From contig CALEKY010000048.1 in the NCBI GenBank assembly GCA_937902995.1, positions 1-25,768 on the forward strand: a DNA stretch of 25,768 bases, written 5' to 3'. This document shows positions 18,537 through 25,768 of this stretch, in pieces; within the stretch, counting starts at the first letter, position 1, and the number at the start of each line of letters is the position of its first letter. This DNA is from an uncultured Sinobacteraceae bacterium. Its GTDB lineage: Bacteria; Pseudomonadota; Gammaproteobacteria; Steroidobacterales; Steroidobacteraceae. The translations under genes and the position numbers were made by a program. The notes under the pieces are model-generated. The model worked only from the letters and a program-made list of their open reading frames with translations. It did no database searches and was not told the origin of the DNA.

Positions 18537-19184
18537 ATGTCCTACATCGCCGAACGCCGCCAGGAAGAGAAGGACCGCCGTCGCAACGAGATCGTCGATG
18601 CGGCGGAGGAGCTGTATGCCGAAGTCGGCTGGGATGCCGTCACGATGGATGCCGTCGCGCGCCGGGCGCGCCTGAGCCGGGCGCTCGTCTACGTCTATTT
18701 CAAGGACAAGAGCGACCTGCATTTCGCCATTGCGCTACGGGCGATGGAGATGCTGCACAAGCGTTTCCGCGAAGCGGCGGAGCGCGGCAAGACGGGCGCG
18801 GAGAAGATCCAGGCCATCGGCCGCGCGTACATCGCGTATGCCCAGGAGTTTCCGCATTATTTCGATGCCTGTGCGCGACTCGAGCTGCACACCCCGAACG
18901 GTACGGAGCCTTCGCCGCAAGAGCAGCTGTGCATCGAAGCAGGCAAGCTGCCGCACGAAGTCGCCATCGAGGCGCTGCAAATCGGCCAACGCGACGGAAC
19001 GCTGCGTCCCGACTTGGGCGATCTGGCCGTCACGGCCCGCGTGCTGTGGGGCTTCATGCATGGCTTGATTCAAATTGCGATGACGAAAGGCGAGCTCCTC
19101 GCCCGCTCCGGCATCGCGGTGTCGCAACTCACTCAGCAGGCGATGGAGCTGCTGACGCATGCGCTCACGGCAGAGAAGCGCTAA
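18537..19184 (+). CDS. TetR/AcrR family transcriptional regulator
   Basis: A 215-residue repressor-type regulator. The N-terminal helix-turn-helix spans about residues 18-60 (RNEIVDAAEELYAEVGWDAV, then MDAVARRARLSRALVYVYFKDKSDL), a typical TetR DNA-binding domain. The ligand domain is all-helical with no family I can name. The ATG at 18537 is chosen because it starts just before the conserved DNA-binding region; the open frame continues upstream to 18339 but would run through the operator. It heads an apparent operon with a TolC-like protein, a membrane-fusion lipoprotein and an RND pump, so it probably represses efflux in response to an unknown ligand and represses itself through the 15-bp palindrome. 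Confidence 0.93.
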   Translation: MSYIAERRQEEKDRRRNEIVDAAEELYAEVGWDAVTMDAVARRARLSRALVYVYFKDKSDLHFAIALRAMEMLHKRFREAAERGKTGAEKIQAIGRAYIAYAQEFPHYFDACARLELHTPNGTEPSPQEQLCIEAGKLPHEVAIEALQIGQRDGTLRPDLGDLAVTARVLWGFMHGLIQIAMTKGELLARSGIAVSQLTQQAMELLTHALTAEKR

Positions 19185-19191
19185 TTTTTTT
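19161..19191 (+). terminator. Weak intrinsic-terminator-like hairpin at the tetR 3' end
   Basis: GCGCT (19161-19165) pairs with AGCGC (19177-19181) across an 11-nt loop, followed by TAA and a run of seven T (19185-19191). The stem is only 5 bp. If active it would attenuate rather than stop transcription from tetR into the efflux genes, which begin 30 bp downstream. Confidence 0.3.
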
Positions 19192-19214
19192 GCCCCGGAT
19201 TTGACAGGCGTCTA

Positions 19215-20636
19215 ATGACTCAACAGTCGACAAAACACCTGCACTCGGTAGCGCTGACACTGACGCTCGCGACACTCGGCCTGGCCGCCCAGGCTCAGAC
19301 CGCGACGTTCGATGAAGTGGTCGAGCGCTACGTCCAGGAAGGCCTGCGCAGCAACCTCGCCTTGCGCAGCGAAACGCTGGAAGTCGAGCGTGCGGCAGCG
19401 GCGCTCGCCGAAGCGCGTGCGCGCTTCTTTCCCGAAGCCTCGTTGCAGGCGCGGTACTCGCGCGCCGACGGCGGACGAACCATCGAGGTGCCGATCGGCA
19501 CCGCGCTGAACCCGGTGTACTCGACCCTCAACGACATGCTCATCGAGCAAGGTCAGCCGCCGCGTTTTCCGCAGCTCGCCGACGAGACGATTCCGTTCCT
19601 GCGCGAGCGCGAGCAAGACACGCGCATCACCATTCGTCAGCCTTTGTACGCGCCTGCGCTGTCCGCAGCCGTGCGTGCGCAGCGAGCATTGCTCGATGCC
19701 AGCAGCTATCAACGCATGGCCCTCGCGCGCACTCTGCGGCGCGACATCACGCTCGCCTATGCGGATTGGCTCAAGGCGCGCAACTCGGTCGAGATCGTCG
19801 CCGCCAGCGAAGCCCTGCTGCGCGAAAACCTGCGCGTGAACGAATCGTTGTTCGCGAACGGCAAGATCACCGAGGATCAAGTGCTGCGCGCCCGAGCCGA
19901 GCTGCTCGGCGTCGAGCAACAGAAGCGCGACGTGGAAAACCTCGCGAGGCAGGCGCAGAGCTATTTCAACTTCTTGTTGAACCGCGATCTCACGGCGCCG
20001 ATCGAAGCGGCCTCACCGCCTGAGACGGCGACGGAAGAACCGCAAGCGCTCGAGCTGCTGTGGGAGCGCGCGCTCGAACGCCGTCCCGAGCTCGACCGAA
20101 TCGAGCAGCTGCGCGAAGCGAGCGCGCAGCAAGTCCGCGCCGCGCGCAAGCAACGGTGGCCGACGCTTGCGCTCGCGATCGATGCCGGCATCCAGGGCGA
20201 GGATTATCGATTCGGCGGCGATTCGGAGTTCGGCATGGCCTCGCTCGTCTTCACGTGGAAGTTGTTCGACGGCGGCGGCGATGCAGCACGCGTTCGCCAG
20301 GCGCGCGCCGCCGAGCGGCAGCTCGTATTGCGCGAAGAGGAGATCGCGCAGCGCATTCGTCTCGAAGTGCAGCAGGCGCTCGATCGCCTGCAAACAGCGC
20401 GTGCGTCGCTCGCAACCGCGCAGGCACGAGCCGAAGCAGCGCGCGCCGCCTTCCGCATCGCCAGCCGCAAACGCGACGAGGGCGTGATCAATCAAGTGGA
20501 GTTCGTGGATGCGCAAAGCACGCTCACGAGCGCCGAGCTGAATCTCAACCTCACCCGCTTCGATGTGCTCGCCCGACGCGCCGAGCTCGAGTACGCGACA
20601 TCGTCGGGCGACCTGCCATTGGATCCAGGCGAATGA
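19215..20636 (+). CDS. TolC-family outer-membrane efflux protein
   Basis: A 473-residue protein with a signal peptide (hydrophobic HSVALTLTLATLGLAAQA, predicted cleavage after A27). It contains the two long coiled-coil, Ala/Arg/Glu-rich halves typical of TolC/OprM proteins: LALRSETLEVERAAAALAEARARFFPEASLQ near the start and ERQLVLREEEIAQRIRLEVQQALDRLQ near the end, plus the repeat-typical VEFVDAQSTLTSAELNLNLTRFD. It forms the outer-membrane trimeric tunnel for the pump. A TTGACA half-site of the tetR operator type lies at 19201-19206, but it is too close to the ATG to act as its -35. Only AGG at 19206-19208 resembles a ribosome-binding site. The stop overlaps the start of the next gene (ATGA). 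Confidence 0.92.
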   Translation: MTQQSTKHLHSVALTLTLATLGLAAQAQTATFDEVVERYVQEGLRSNLALRSETLEVERAAAALAEARARFFPEASLQARYSRADGGRTIEVPIGTALNPVYSTLNDMLIEQGQPPRFPQLADETIPFLREREQDTRITIRQPLYAPALSAAVRAQRALLDASSYQRMALARTLRRDITLAYADWLKARNSVEIVAASEALLRENLRVNESLFANGKITEDQVLRARAELLGVEQQKRDVENLARQAQSYFNFLLNRDLTAPIEAASPPETATEEPQALELLWERALERRPELDRIEQLREASAQQVRAARKQRWPTLALAIDAGIQGEDYRFGGDSEFGMASLVFTWKLFDGGGDAARVRQARAAERQLVLREEEIAQRIRLEVQQALDRLQTARASLATAQARAEAARAAFRIASRKRDEGVINQVEFVDAQSTLTSAELNLNLTRFDVLARRAELEYATSSGDLPLDPGE

Positions 20637-21721
20637 CCATGCGCACGCTCATTCCTTTGCTCCTTGCTCCCCTCGCCTTGGCGTTGCTCGGCTGCGATTC
20701 GAACGGCGCGAGCAACGGCGAACCTCCCGCAACACCTGTGCGAGTGCAGGCGGCCACGCTGGGCCCGGCAGCGCCGGACATCCACACGAGCGGCGTCATC
20801 GCGAACAAGGACGAGCTGAACCTGTCGTTCAAGGTCGGCGGCGTGATCAAGCGTATCGCGGTGCGCGAAGGCGAGCGTGTGCGCAAGGGCCAACGCTTGG
20901 CCGAGATCGAACAAGTGGAAATCGACGCACAAGTCGAGCAAGCGCGGCAAACCTACGAACAGGCGCAGCGCGAGGTGGAGCGCGGAGAGCGGCTGTACGC
21001 CGACAAGGTGATCAGCCTCGAACAGCTTGAGGCGCTGCGTACGCGTGCACAGGTTGCGAAAGCGGCGCTCGATGCGGCGCAGTTCAATCGCGGCTATGCA
21101 GTCATTGTCGCGCCGAGCGACGGTACGGTGCTGCGCAAGCTCGCCAACGAACGCGAGCTGGTGGCTGCCGGCGCTCCCGTCATCTTACTCGGCGCAATGG
21201 ACCGCGGTTTCGTCGTGAAGGCCGGAGTTGCGGATCGAGAAGTCGTGCAATTGCAGCTCGGCGATCCGGCGAAAATCAGACTCGATGCGCTACCGAACGC
21301 CGAGCTGCAAGGCACCGTGACCGAGATCGCGAGCGGTGCCGATCCGGCCAGCGGCATGTTCGGCATCGAAGTCGCCATCGAAGCCACTGATGCGACGCTC
21401 AGAAGCGGCCTGGTGGCGAAACTCTCGATCGCACCGGCGGCATCGCGCAACGGAACGCGCGTTTATGTGCCCTTGGCATCGATCGTCGAGGGCGACGGCG
21501 ACCACGCGAGCGTCTATGTGCTCGACGGCGATCGTGCGCGACGCCGCGCCGTGCAGGTTGCCTTCATCGCCGACGATCGAGTTGCGCTGGAGAGCGGGGT
21601 TACGGAAGGCGAGCTCGTCGTCACCGACGGCGCCTTGTTCCTCGCCGATGGCGAGCTGGTTTCGGTGTTACCGCCCGATTCGGATGCACCGACCGCCGGA
21701 ATCGCTCGCATCGTGCCTTGA
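20633..21721 (+). CDS. RND efflux periplasmic adaptor (membrane fusion) lipoprotein
   Basis: A 362-residue adaptor with an N-terminal lipoprotein signal: MTMRTLIPLLLAPLALALLGC, modified cysteine C21. Next come the first half of the lipoyl/barrel-sandwich domain (ELNLSFKVGGVIKRIAVREG, about 61-80), a helical hairpin (about 97-150, ending AKAALDAAQ), the second lipoyl half (VIVAPSDGTVLRKLANERELV) and beta-barrel and membrane-proximal domains. This is the HlyD/AcrA domain order. It bridges the RND pump and the TolC-like channel. The start ATG overlaps the TGA of the outer-membrane gene (ATGA at 20633-20636), implying translational coupling. A second in-frame ATG at 20639 would remove only two residues. 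Confidence 0.94.
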   Translation: MTMRTLIPLLLAPLALALLGCDSNGASNGEPPATPVRVQAATLGPAAPDIHTSGVIANKDELNLSFKVGGVIKRIAVREGERVRKGQRLAEIEQVEIDAQVEQARQTYEQAQREVERGERLYADKVISLEQLEALRTRAQVAKAALDAAQFNRGYAVIVAPSDGTVLRKLANERELVAAGAPVILLGAMDRGFVVKAGVADREVVQLQLGDPAKIRLDALPNAELQGTVTEIASGADPASGMFGIEVAIEATDATLRSGLVAKLSIAPAASRNGTRVYVPLASIVEGDGDHASVYVLDGDRARRRAVQVAFIADDRVALESGVTEGELVVTDGALFLADGELVSVLPPDSDAPTAGIARIVP

Positions 21722-21759
21722 GGCTCGTTCGTCACTCCTAACCGAGAGCCGGTGCCGCC

Positions 21760-24700
21760 ATGAGCTTTCTCGAATTTCCGATCAGACGCTACCAGTTCAC
21801 GCTCGTCGCGTTTGCCTTGCTCGTTGCGCTCGGCCTCACATCTTTGCGCAACATTCCGCGCCAGGAAGATCCGTACTTCCCGATTTCCACCTTCCTCATC
21901 ACGGTCGTCTATCCGGGCGCCGAACCGATCGACGTCGAACGCCTCGTCGTCAAACCGATCGAAGACCGGCTGAGCGAGCTCGACGACATCAAGAAGATCG
22001 AGTCTCACAGCCGAGACAGCGTCGCAATCATCTTTCCGGAGTTCTACACGACCATCGATCCGGAGAAGAAATACGACGAGATCGTGCGCGAGCTCAACGC
22101 GTTGCGTCCGACACTGCCCGCCGAGCTGCAGAAACTGGAGGTTCAAAAGCTCAATCCAGGCTACGTGAACATCCTGCAGTTCGCGCTGGTATCCGAAGAC
22201 GCGCCGTATCGCGAGCTCGAAGACTATGCACGCGATCTGAAGGACCTGTTGAAGGCCGTGGACGGCATTCGCACGGCCGAAAGCTGGGCCATTCCAGCGC
22301 GTGAGCTGCGCGTCGCGCTCGATCTGCCGCGGATGGCCGAGCTCAATCTGACGCCGATGCAGGTCGTGCAAGCGCTGCAGAGCGAGAACATGAACGTTCC
22401 GGGCGGCACGATCGACATCGGCAGCCGCAGCTTCAGCGTACAGACCTCGGGCAGCTACACGAGCCTCGAGGAAGTCCGCGACACCGTCGTGGCAACCGTC
22501 GCCGGGCGCACGGTGCGTGTGCGCGACATCGCCCAAGTGAGCTGGGACACGCAGCAGCACGAATATCTGGGCCGCTTCAACGGCAAGCGCGCCGTGTTCG
22601 TCACCGCCAATCAGAAAGACGGCTACAACATCTTCGATGTGCGCGATCGTGCCTTACAGGCGGTCGAACGATTCGAAGCCGAGCTACCGAACCGCATCGT
22701 CCTCGAGCGCGGTTTCGATCAATCGGAGAACGTCGCGCGGCGTCTCAATCGTCTGTCCACCGACTTTGCGATCGCCATCGGCCTCGTTTCGATCACGCTG
22801 CTGCCGCTCGGCTTGCGCGCCGCCGGGGTCGTGATGATCTCGATTCCGCTGTCGCTCGCGATCGGCATTTCGGCGCTCTACTTCATGGGCTTCTCGCTCA
22901 ACCAGATCTCGATTGCCGGATTCGTCGTCGCGCTCGGCCTGCTGGTCGACGACTCCATCGTCGTCGTCGAGAACATCGCCAGGTTCTTGCGCGAAGGCCA
23001 TTCGCGAATGCAGGCGGCGCTCCTTGCGACGCGGCAGATCTTCCAGGCCATCATCGGCTGTACGGCAACGCTCGCGTTCGCCTTCCTGCCGCTCATGATG
23101 CTGTCCGGCGATGCGGGCAAATTCATCCGCGTACTGCCAACGGCGGTGCTAGCGACGATCGCGGCATCGCTCTTGGTTGCTCTGACCATCATTCCGTTCC
23201 TGGCGAGCCGGATGCTCAAGGACAAGGAATCGCCTGAGGGCAACCGACTACTGCAGTGGGTCACGGGCGCAATCCATCGCTTCTACCACCCGCTGTTGCA
23301 CCGCGCACTGATGCGGCCGAAGCTCACCGCATTCGGCTCGCTGGCCGCCTGTTTCGCGATCATGATCGGGCTCGGTGCCTGGATCGGCTTCAGTCTGTTT
23401 CCCAAGGCCGATACGCCGCATTTTCGCGTGACCGTGGAAACGCCCGAAGGCAGCAGCCTTGCCGAAACGGATCGCGCGCTGCGCTTCGTCGAGAGCAAGA
23501 TCGCCGCCATGCCAGAAGTGGTGTCGTATTTCACGAATCTCGGCCACGGCAATCCCAAGATCTACTACAACGAGACGCCGCCCGAGCACGCGATGAACTA
23601 CGGCGAGCTGTTCGTAAAGCTCGCGCACTACGACACGGTCGAGACGCCGCGTCTGCTCGATAAGTTACGCGCAGAGCTGCGCACCTACCCGAATGCGCGA
23701 ATCTTCGTCAAAGAGTTCCAGAACGGTCCGCCGGTTTCCGCACCGATTGCGATCCGCGTCGTCGGCCCGGACCTCGATCGACTGCACGCACTCGCCGCGC
23801 AAGTCGAGCAAGTGGTTCGAGACACGCCGGGTACGCGCGACGTCGTCAATCCCGTGCGCGTACCCCGTACGAATCTAAAGCTCGAGATCGACTCGCAGAA
23901 GGCCGCGCTGCTCGGCGTACCGACAGCCGAAATCGATCGCGCCGTGCGCCTCAGCATCTCCGGCCTGCTCGCCGGGCGCTACAAGGATTCGAACGGCGAG
24001 CAATACGACATCGTCGTGCGCACGCCGATGAGCGGACGGCCTGATCTTCAGGCGCTCGACCAAGTTCGAGTTGCCACTGCGCGCGGCGGATTCGTGCCGC
24101 TCTCGCAACTCGCGACCGTGCGTTTCGCCTCGGCTCCGACCGAGATCCACCGCTACAACCGCGAACGCGCGGTGATCATCGATGCGGAAGTGCAGAACGG
24201 TTACAACACCGACCGCGTCACTCAAGCCGTGCTCGCCAATTTGGAGGAAAAGATCGACTGGCCGCGCGGCTACTCATTCGTGCCCGGCGGCGAGCTCGAG
24301 AGCCGCGCGGAGAGCTTCGGCGGCCTCGAAGTGGCGAGCATCGTCGCATTGCTCGGCATCGTTGCGGTGCTCGTGCTCGAGTTCGGCAGCTTCAAGAGTA
24401 CGTTGATCGTGCTGACCGTCGTGCCGTTCGGCATCGCCGGCGGCATCGTCATGTTGGCGCTCACCGGCAATACGATCTCCTTCACGGCGATGATCGGTTT
24501 CATCGCGCTCATCGGCATCGAGACCAAGAACTCGATCCTGCTCGTGGACTTCACGAATCGCTTGCGCGCCGAAGGTGTGCCGCTCGACGAGGCGATCGAA
24601 CGCGCAGGCGAGATCCGCTTCCTGCCGATCCTGCTCACGAGCGCGACGGCGATCGGCGGCATGCTGCCGCTCGCGGTTCAAAACGTCGGCCTGTATTCGC

Positions 24701-24858
24701 CGCTCGCCTGGGTGATCATCGGCGGACTCATCTCCTCGACGCTCATTGCGCGAGTCGTCACGCCCGTCATGTACAAATTGATTCCGCCCGCGATCGAGCC
24801 CGTTGCGCAGGCTCGCACGAGCCCCGCGCCGACGATGCAACCCGCGCCCGAGCAGTAA
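21760..24858 (+). CDS. RND-family efflux pump, inner-membrane permease subunit
   Basis: A 1032-residue proton-driven exporter of the AcrB superfamily. The layout is TM1 (about residues 12-30), a large periplasmic loop, TM2-6, a second periplasmic loop and TM7-12. Proton-relay residues are D397 and D398 in LGLLVDDSIVVVENIA (TM4) and K923 in GIETKNSILLVDF (TM10). The first-loop start RNIPRQEDPYFPISTF is typical of a subgroup distinct from AcrB; specificity (drugs, lipids or other) cannot be read from sequence. The gap from the adaptor is 38 bp and there is no separate promoter in it, so it is expected to be co-transcribed. A GC-rich imperfect hairpin just after the stop (about 24860-24876) lacks a T-run. 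Confidence 0.95.
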   Translation: MSFLEFPIRRYQFTLVAFALLVALGLTSLRNIPRQEDPYFPISTFLITVVYPGAEPIDVERLVVKPIEDRLSELDDIKKIESHSRDSVAIIFPEFYTTIDPEKKYDEIVRELNALRPTLPAELQKLEVQKLNPGYVNILQFALVSEDAPYRELEDYARDLKDLLKAVDGIRTAESWAIPARELRVALDLPRMAELNLTPMQVVQALQSENMNVPGGTIDIGSRSFSVQTSGSYTSLEEVRDTVVATVAGRTVRVRDIAQVSWDTQQHEYLGRFNGKRAVFVTANQKDGYNIFDVRDRALQAVERFEAELPNRIVLERGFDQSENVARRLNRLSTDFAIAIGLVSITLLPLGLRAAGVVMISIPLSLAIGISALYFMGFSLNQISIAGFVVALGLLVDDSIVVVENIARFLREGHSRMQAALLATRQIFQAIIGCTATLAFAFLPLMMLSGDAGKFIRVLPTAVLATIAASLLVALTIIPFLASRMLKDKESPEGNRLLQWVTGAIHRFYHPLLHRALMRPKLTAFGSLAACFAIMIGLGAWIGFSLFPKADTPHFRVTVETPEGSSLAETDRALRFVESKIAAMPEVVSYFTNLGHGNPKIYYNETPPEHAMNYGELFVKLAHYDTVETPRLLDKLRAELRTYPNARIFVKEFQNGPPVSAPIAIRVVGPDLDRLHALAAQVEQVVRDTPGTRDVVNPVRVPRTNLKLEIDSQKAALLGVPTAEIDRAVRLSISGLLAGRYKDSNGEQYDIVVRTPMSGRPDLQALDQVRVATARGGFVPLSQLATVRFASAPTEIHRYNRERAVIIDAEVQNGYNTDRVTQAVLANLEEKIDWPRGYSFVPGGELESRAESFGGLEVASIVALLGIVAVLVLEFGSFKSTLIVLTVVPFGIAGGIVMLALTGNTISFTAMIGFIALIGIETKNSILLVDFTNRLRAEGVPLDEAIERAGEIRFLPILLTSATAIGGMLPLAVQNVGLYSPLAWVIIGGLISSTLIARVVTPVMYKLIPPAIEPVAQARTSPAPTMQPAPEQ

Positions 24859-24882
24859 CGAGCACGCCCGTGCCTCGCGCGT

Positions 24883-24909
24883 TACACTCGAACGCACGAG
24901 CTATGGAGG
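24883..24909 (+). promoter_or_regulatory. Putative -10 and Shine-Dalgarno of the PLP-enzyme gene
   Basis: TACACT (24883-24888) is a plausible -10, though I see no good -35 at 16-18 bp. GGAGG at 24905-24909, 4 nt before the ATG at 24914, is a clear Shine-Dalgarno and decides the start. Confidence 0.4.
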
Positions 24910-24913
24910 CGCC

Positions 24914-25768
24914 ATGAAGCTAGAGACACTGTCGGTGCACGTCGGGCGCGATGTCGATCCGGCCACCGGAGCCGTCGTGCCGCCGATACACTTGAGCACG
25001 ACGTTCGAGCGGGATCCCGACGGCGAGTTCTCGCGCGGATTCACCTACGCTCGCTCCGATAATCCGACGCGTCGCGCGCTCGAGCAGTGTCTCGCCGCGC
25101 TCGAAGGCGGCACGGATGCGACGACGTATGCGTCCGGCTCGGCTGCCTCGCTCGCGGTATTGAGTCTGCTTCGTCCCGGCGATCACGTGCTCGCACCGAT
25201 CGAAGTCTTTCACGGCACCGCAAAACAGGTGCGCGATCTGCTCGGCCCGATGGGCGTCGCTTACTCGTTCGTCGACATGACGAATCTCTACGCCGTCCGC
25301 GACGGATTGACGGAGCGCACGAAGCTCGTCTGGATCGAAACGCCCTCGAATCCCATGCTCAACATCAGCGACATCGGCACGATCGCCGAGCTCGCCCATG
25401 GCCGCGGCGCGCTCGTGTGCGTGGACAACACGTTCGCAACGCCCGTTTGGCAACGTCCGTTCGAGCACGGTGCCGATCTCGTGATGCACTCGAGCACGAA
25501 ATACTTCGGCGGTCACAGCGACCTGATGGGCGGTGTCGTCGTCGTACGCGAGCGCGGCGAGCTGGCAGACCGATTGCGCGAATACCAATGGACCGCGGGC
25601 AGCGTACCTTCGCCGTTCGATAGTTGGCTGTTACGCCGCAGCCTCACGACGCTTCCCTGCCGCATGCAGGCGCAGACTCGAACGGCCGAGGAAATCGCGC
25701 GATTCCTGACGAAACATCCGCGCATCGAGCGCGTCATGTATCCCGGACTAGAAACGCATCCGTCGCAT
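24914..25768 (+). CDS. Cystathionine gamma-synthase/lyase family PLP enzyme, 5' part
   Basis: The first 285 codons run off the right edge; family members have about 380-400 residues, so roughly the last 100 are missing. It is a fold-type I PLP enzyme of the Cys/Met metabolism family. Y45 and R47 in FTYARSDNPTRRALE correspond to the phosphate-binding pair contributed by the neighbouring subunit. SGSAA near 74-78 caps the phosphate, D171 in CVDNTFATP contacts the pyridine nitrogen, and the Schiff-base lysine is K196 in HSSTKYFGGHSD. The reaction could be cystathionine gamma-synthase, gamma-lyase or methionine gamma-lyase; the sequence seen does not decide. It follows the RND pump by 55 bp and has its own Shine-Dalgarno and possible -10. 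Confidence 0.93.
   Translation, partial: MKLETLSVHVGRDVDPATGAVVPPIHLSTTFERDPDGEFSRGFTYARSDNPTRRALEQCLAALEGGTDATTYASGSAASLAVLSLLRPGDHVLAPIEVFHGTAKQVRDLLGPMGVAYSFVDMTNLYAVRDGLTERTKLVWIETPSNPMLNISDIGTIAELAHGRGALVCVDNTFATPVWQRPFEHGADLVMHSSTKYFGGHSDLMGGVVVVRERGELADRLREYQWTAGSVPSPFDSWLLRRSLTTLPCRMQAQTRTAEEIARFLTKHPRIERVMYPGLETHPSH

Noticed and set aside
24860..24876. GC-rich inverted repeat (GCACG/CGTGC) after the RND pump gene as an intrinsic terminator
   Set aside because: The loop would be 2 nt and there is no T-run; not supported as a terminator.

Overview
The window is GC-rich chromosomal DNA of a Gram-negative bacterium, most likely a gammaproteobacterium. The evidence is RlmJ, a HemB of the Pseudomonas (Mg-type) kind, PrlC, a YadGH-type ABC exporter, the GspA/GspB (ExeA/ExeB) pair, and a tripartite RND pump with outer-membrane and lipoprotein partners. 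The intergenic heptanucleotide repeats remind me of Xanthomonadales/Steroidobacter-like genomes, but that placement rests on memory and is tentative. Almost every gene is a recognisable housekeeping or envelope gene. I saw no rRNA, tRNA, CRISPR array, phage or intact transposon.

Layout: 1-1007 holds the 3' end of rlmJ (+) converging on tag (-). 1219-3151 is hemB then aroE (+). 3309-3845 is a gamma-class carbonic-anhydrase-like protein (-), converging on aroE. 3986-6521 is prlC followed by a small lipoprotein (+). 6522-7027 is a 500-bp gap with a candidate promoter and a hairpin-rich leader. 7028-13275 is gltB-gltD, the NADPH glutamate synthase. 13375-13682 is a frameshifted DUF559 endonuclease-like pseudogene. 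13686-15494 is a two-gene ABC-2 exporter (-). 15880-18321 is gspA-gspB (+), divergent from the exporter. 18537-24858 is tetR followed by an RND efflux operon of TolC-like protein, lipoprotein adaptor and RND pump. 24914 to the right edge is a truncated Cys/Met-metabolism PLP enzyme.

The least ordinary feature is between the genes. At least seven gene 3' ends (rlmJ, tag, aroE, the carbonic-anhydrase-like gene, gltB, gltD, gspB) run directly into short arrays of 7-bp (sometimes 8-bp) units. Each locus has its own unit: GGGAAAN, GGGAATAA, GGCTACR, GGCTGAA, or GGRCTTG/GGGCNNN. The arrays start on, or within a few bases of, the stop codon. At the two convergent junctions the arrays are mirrored, so the read-through RNA could fold into a stem of about 50 bp. 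In three genes the repeat supplies the stop codon and the last residues. Two loci also carry a second element, an imperfect REP-like palindrome, one copy directly upstream of the DUF559 pseudogene.

The genes fall into functional blocks: haem and aromatic biosynthesis, rRNA methylation and alkylation repair, oligopeptide turnover, nitrogen assimilation, and envelope export and efflux. No new multi-gene defence or metabolic system is visible. The points worth checking are the stop-anchored heptads, the palindrome/DUF559 association, the structured gltB leader and the apparently leaderless, self-repressed tetR promoter.
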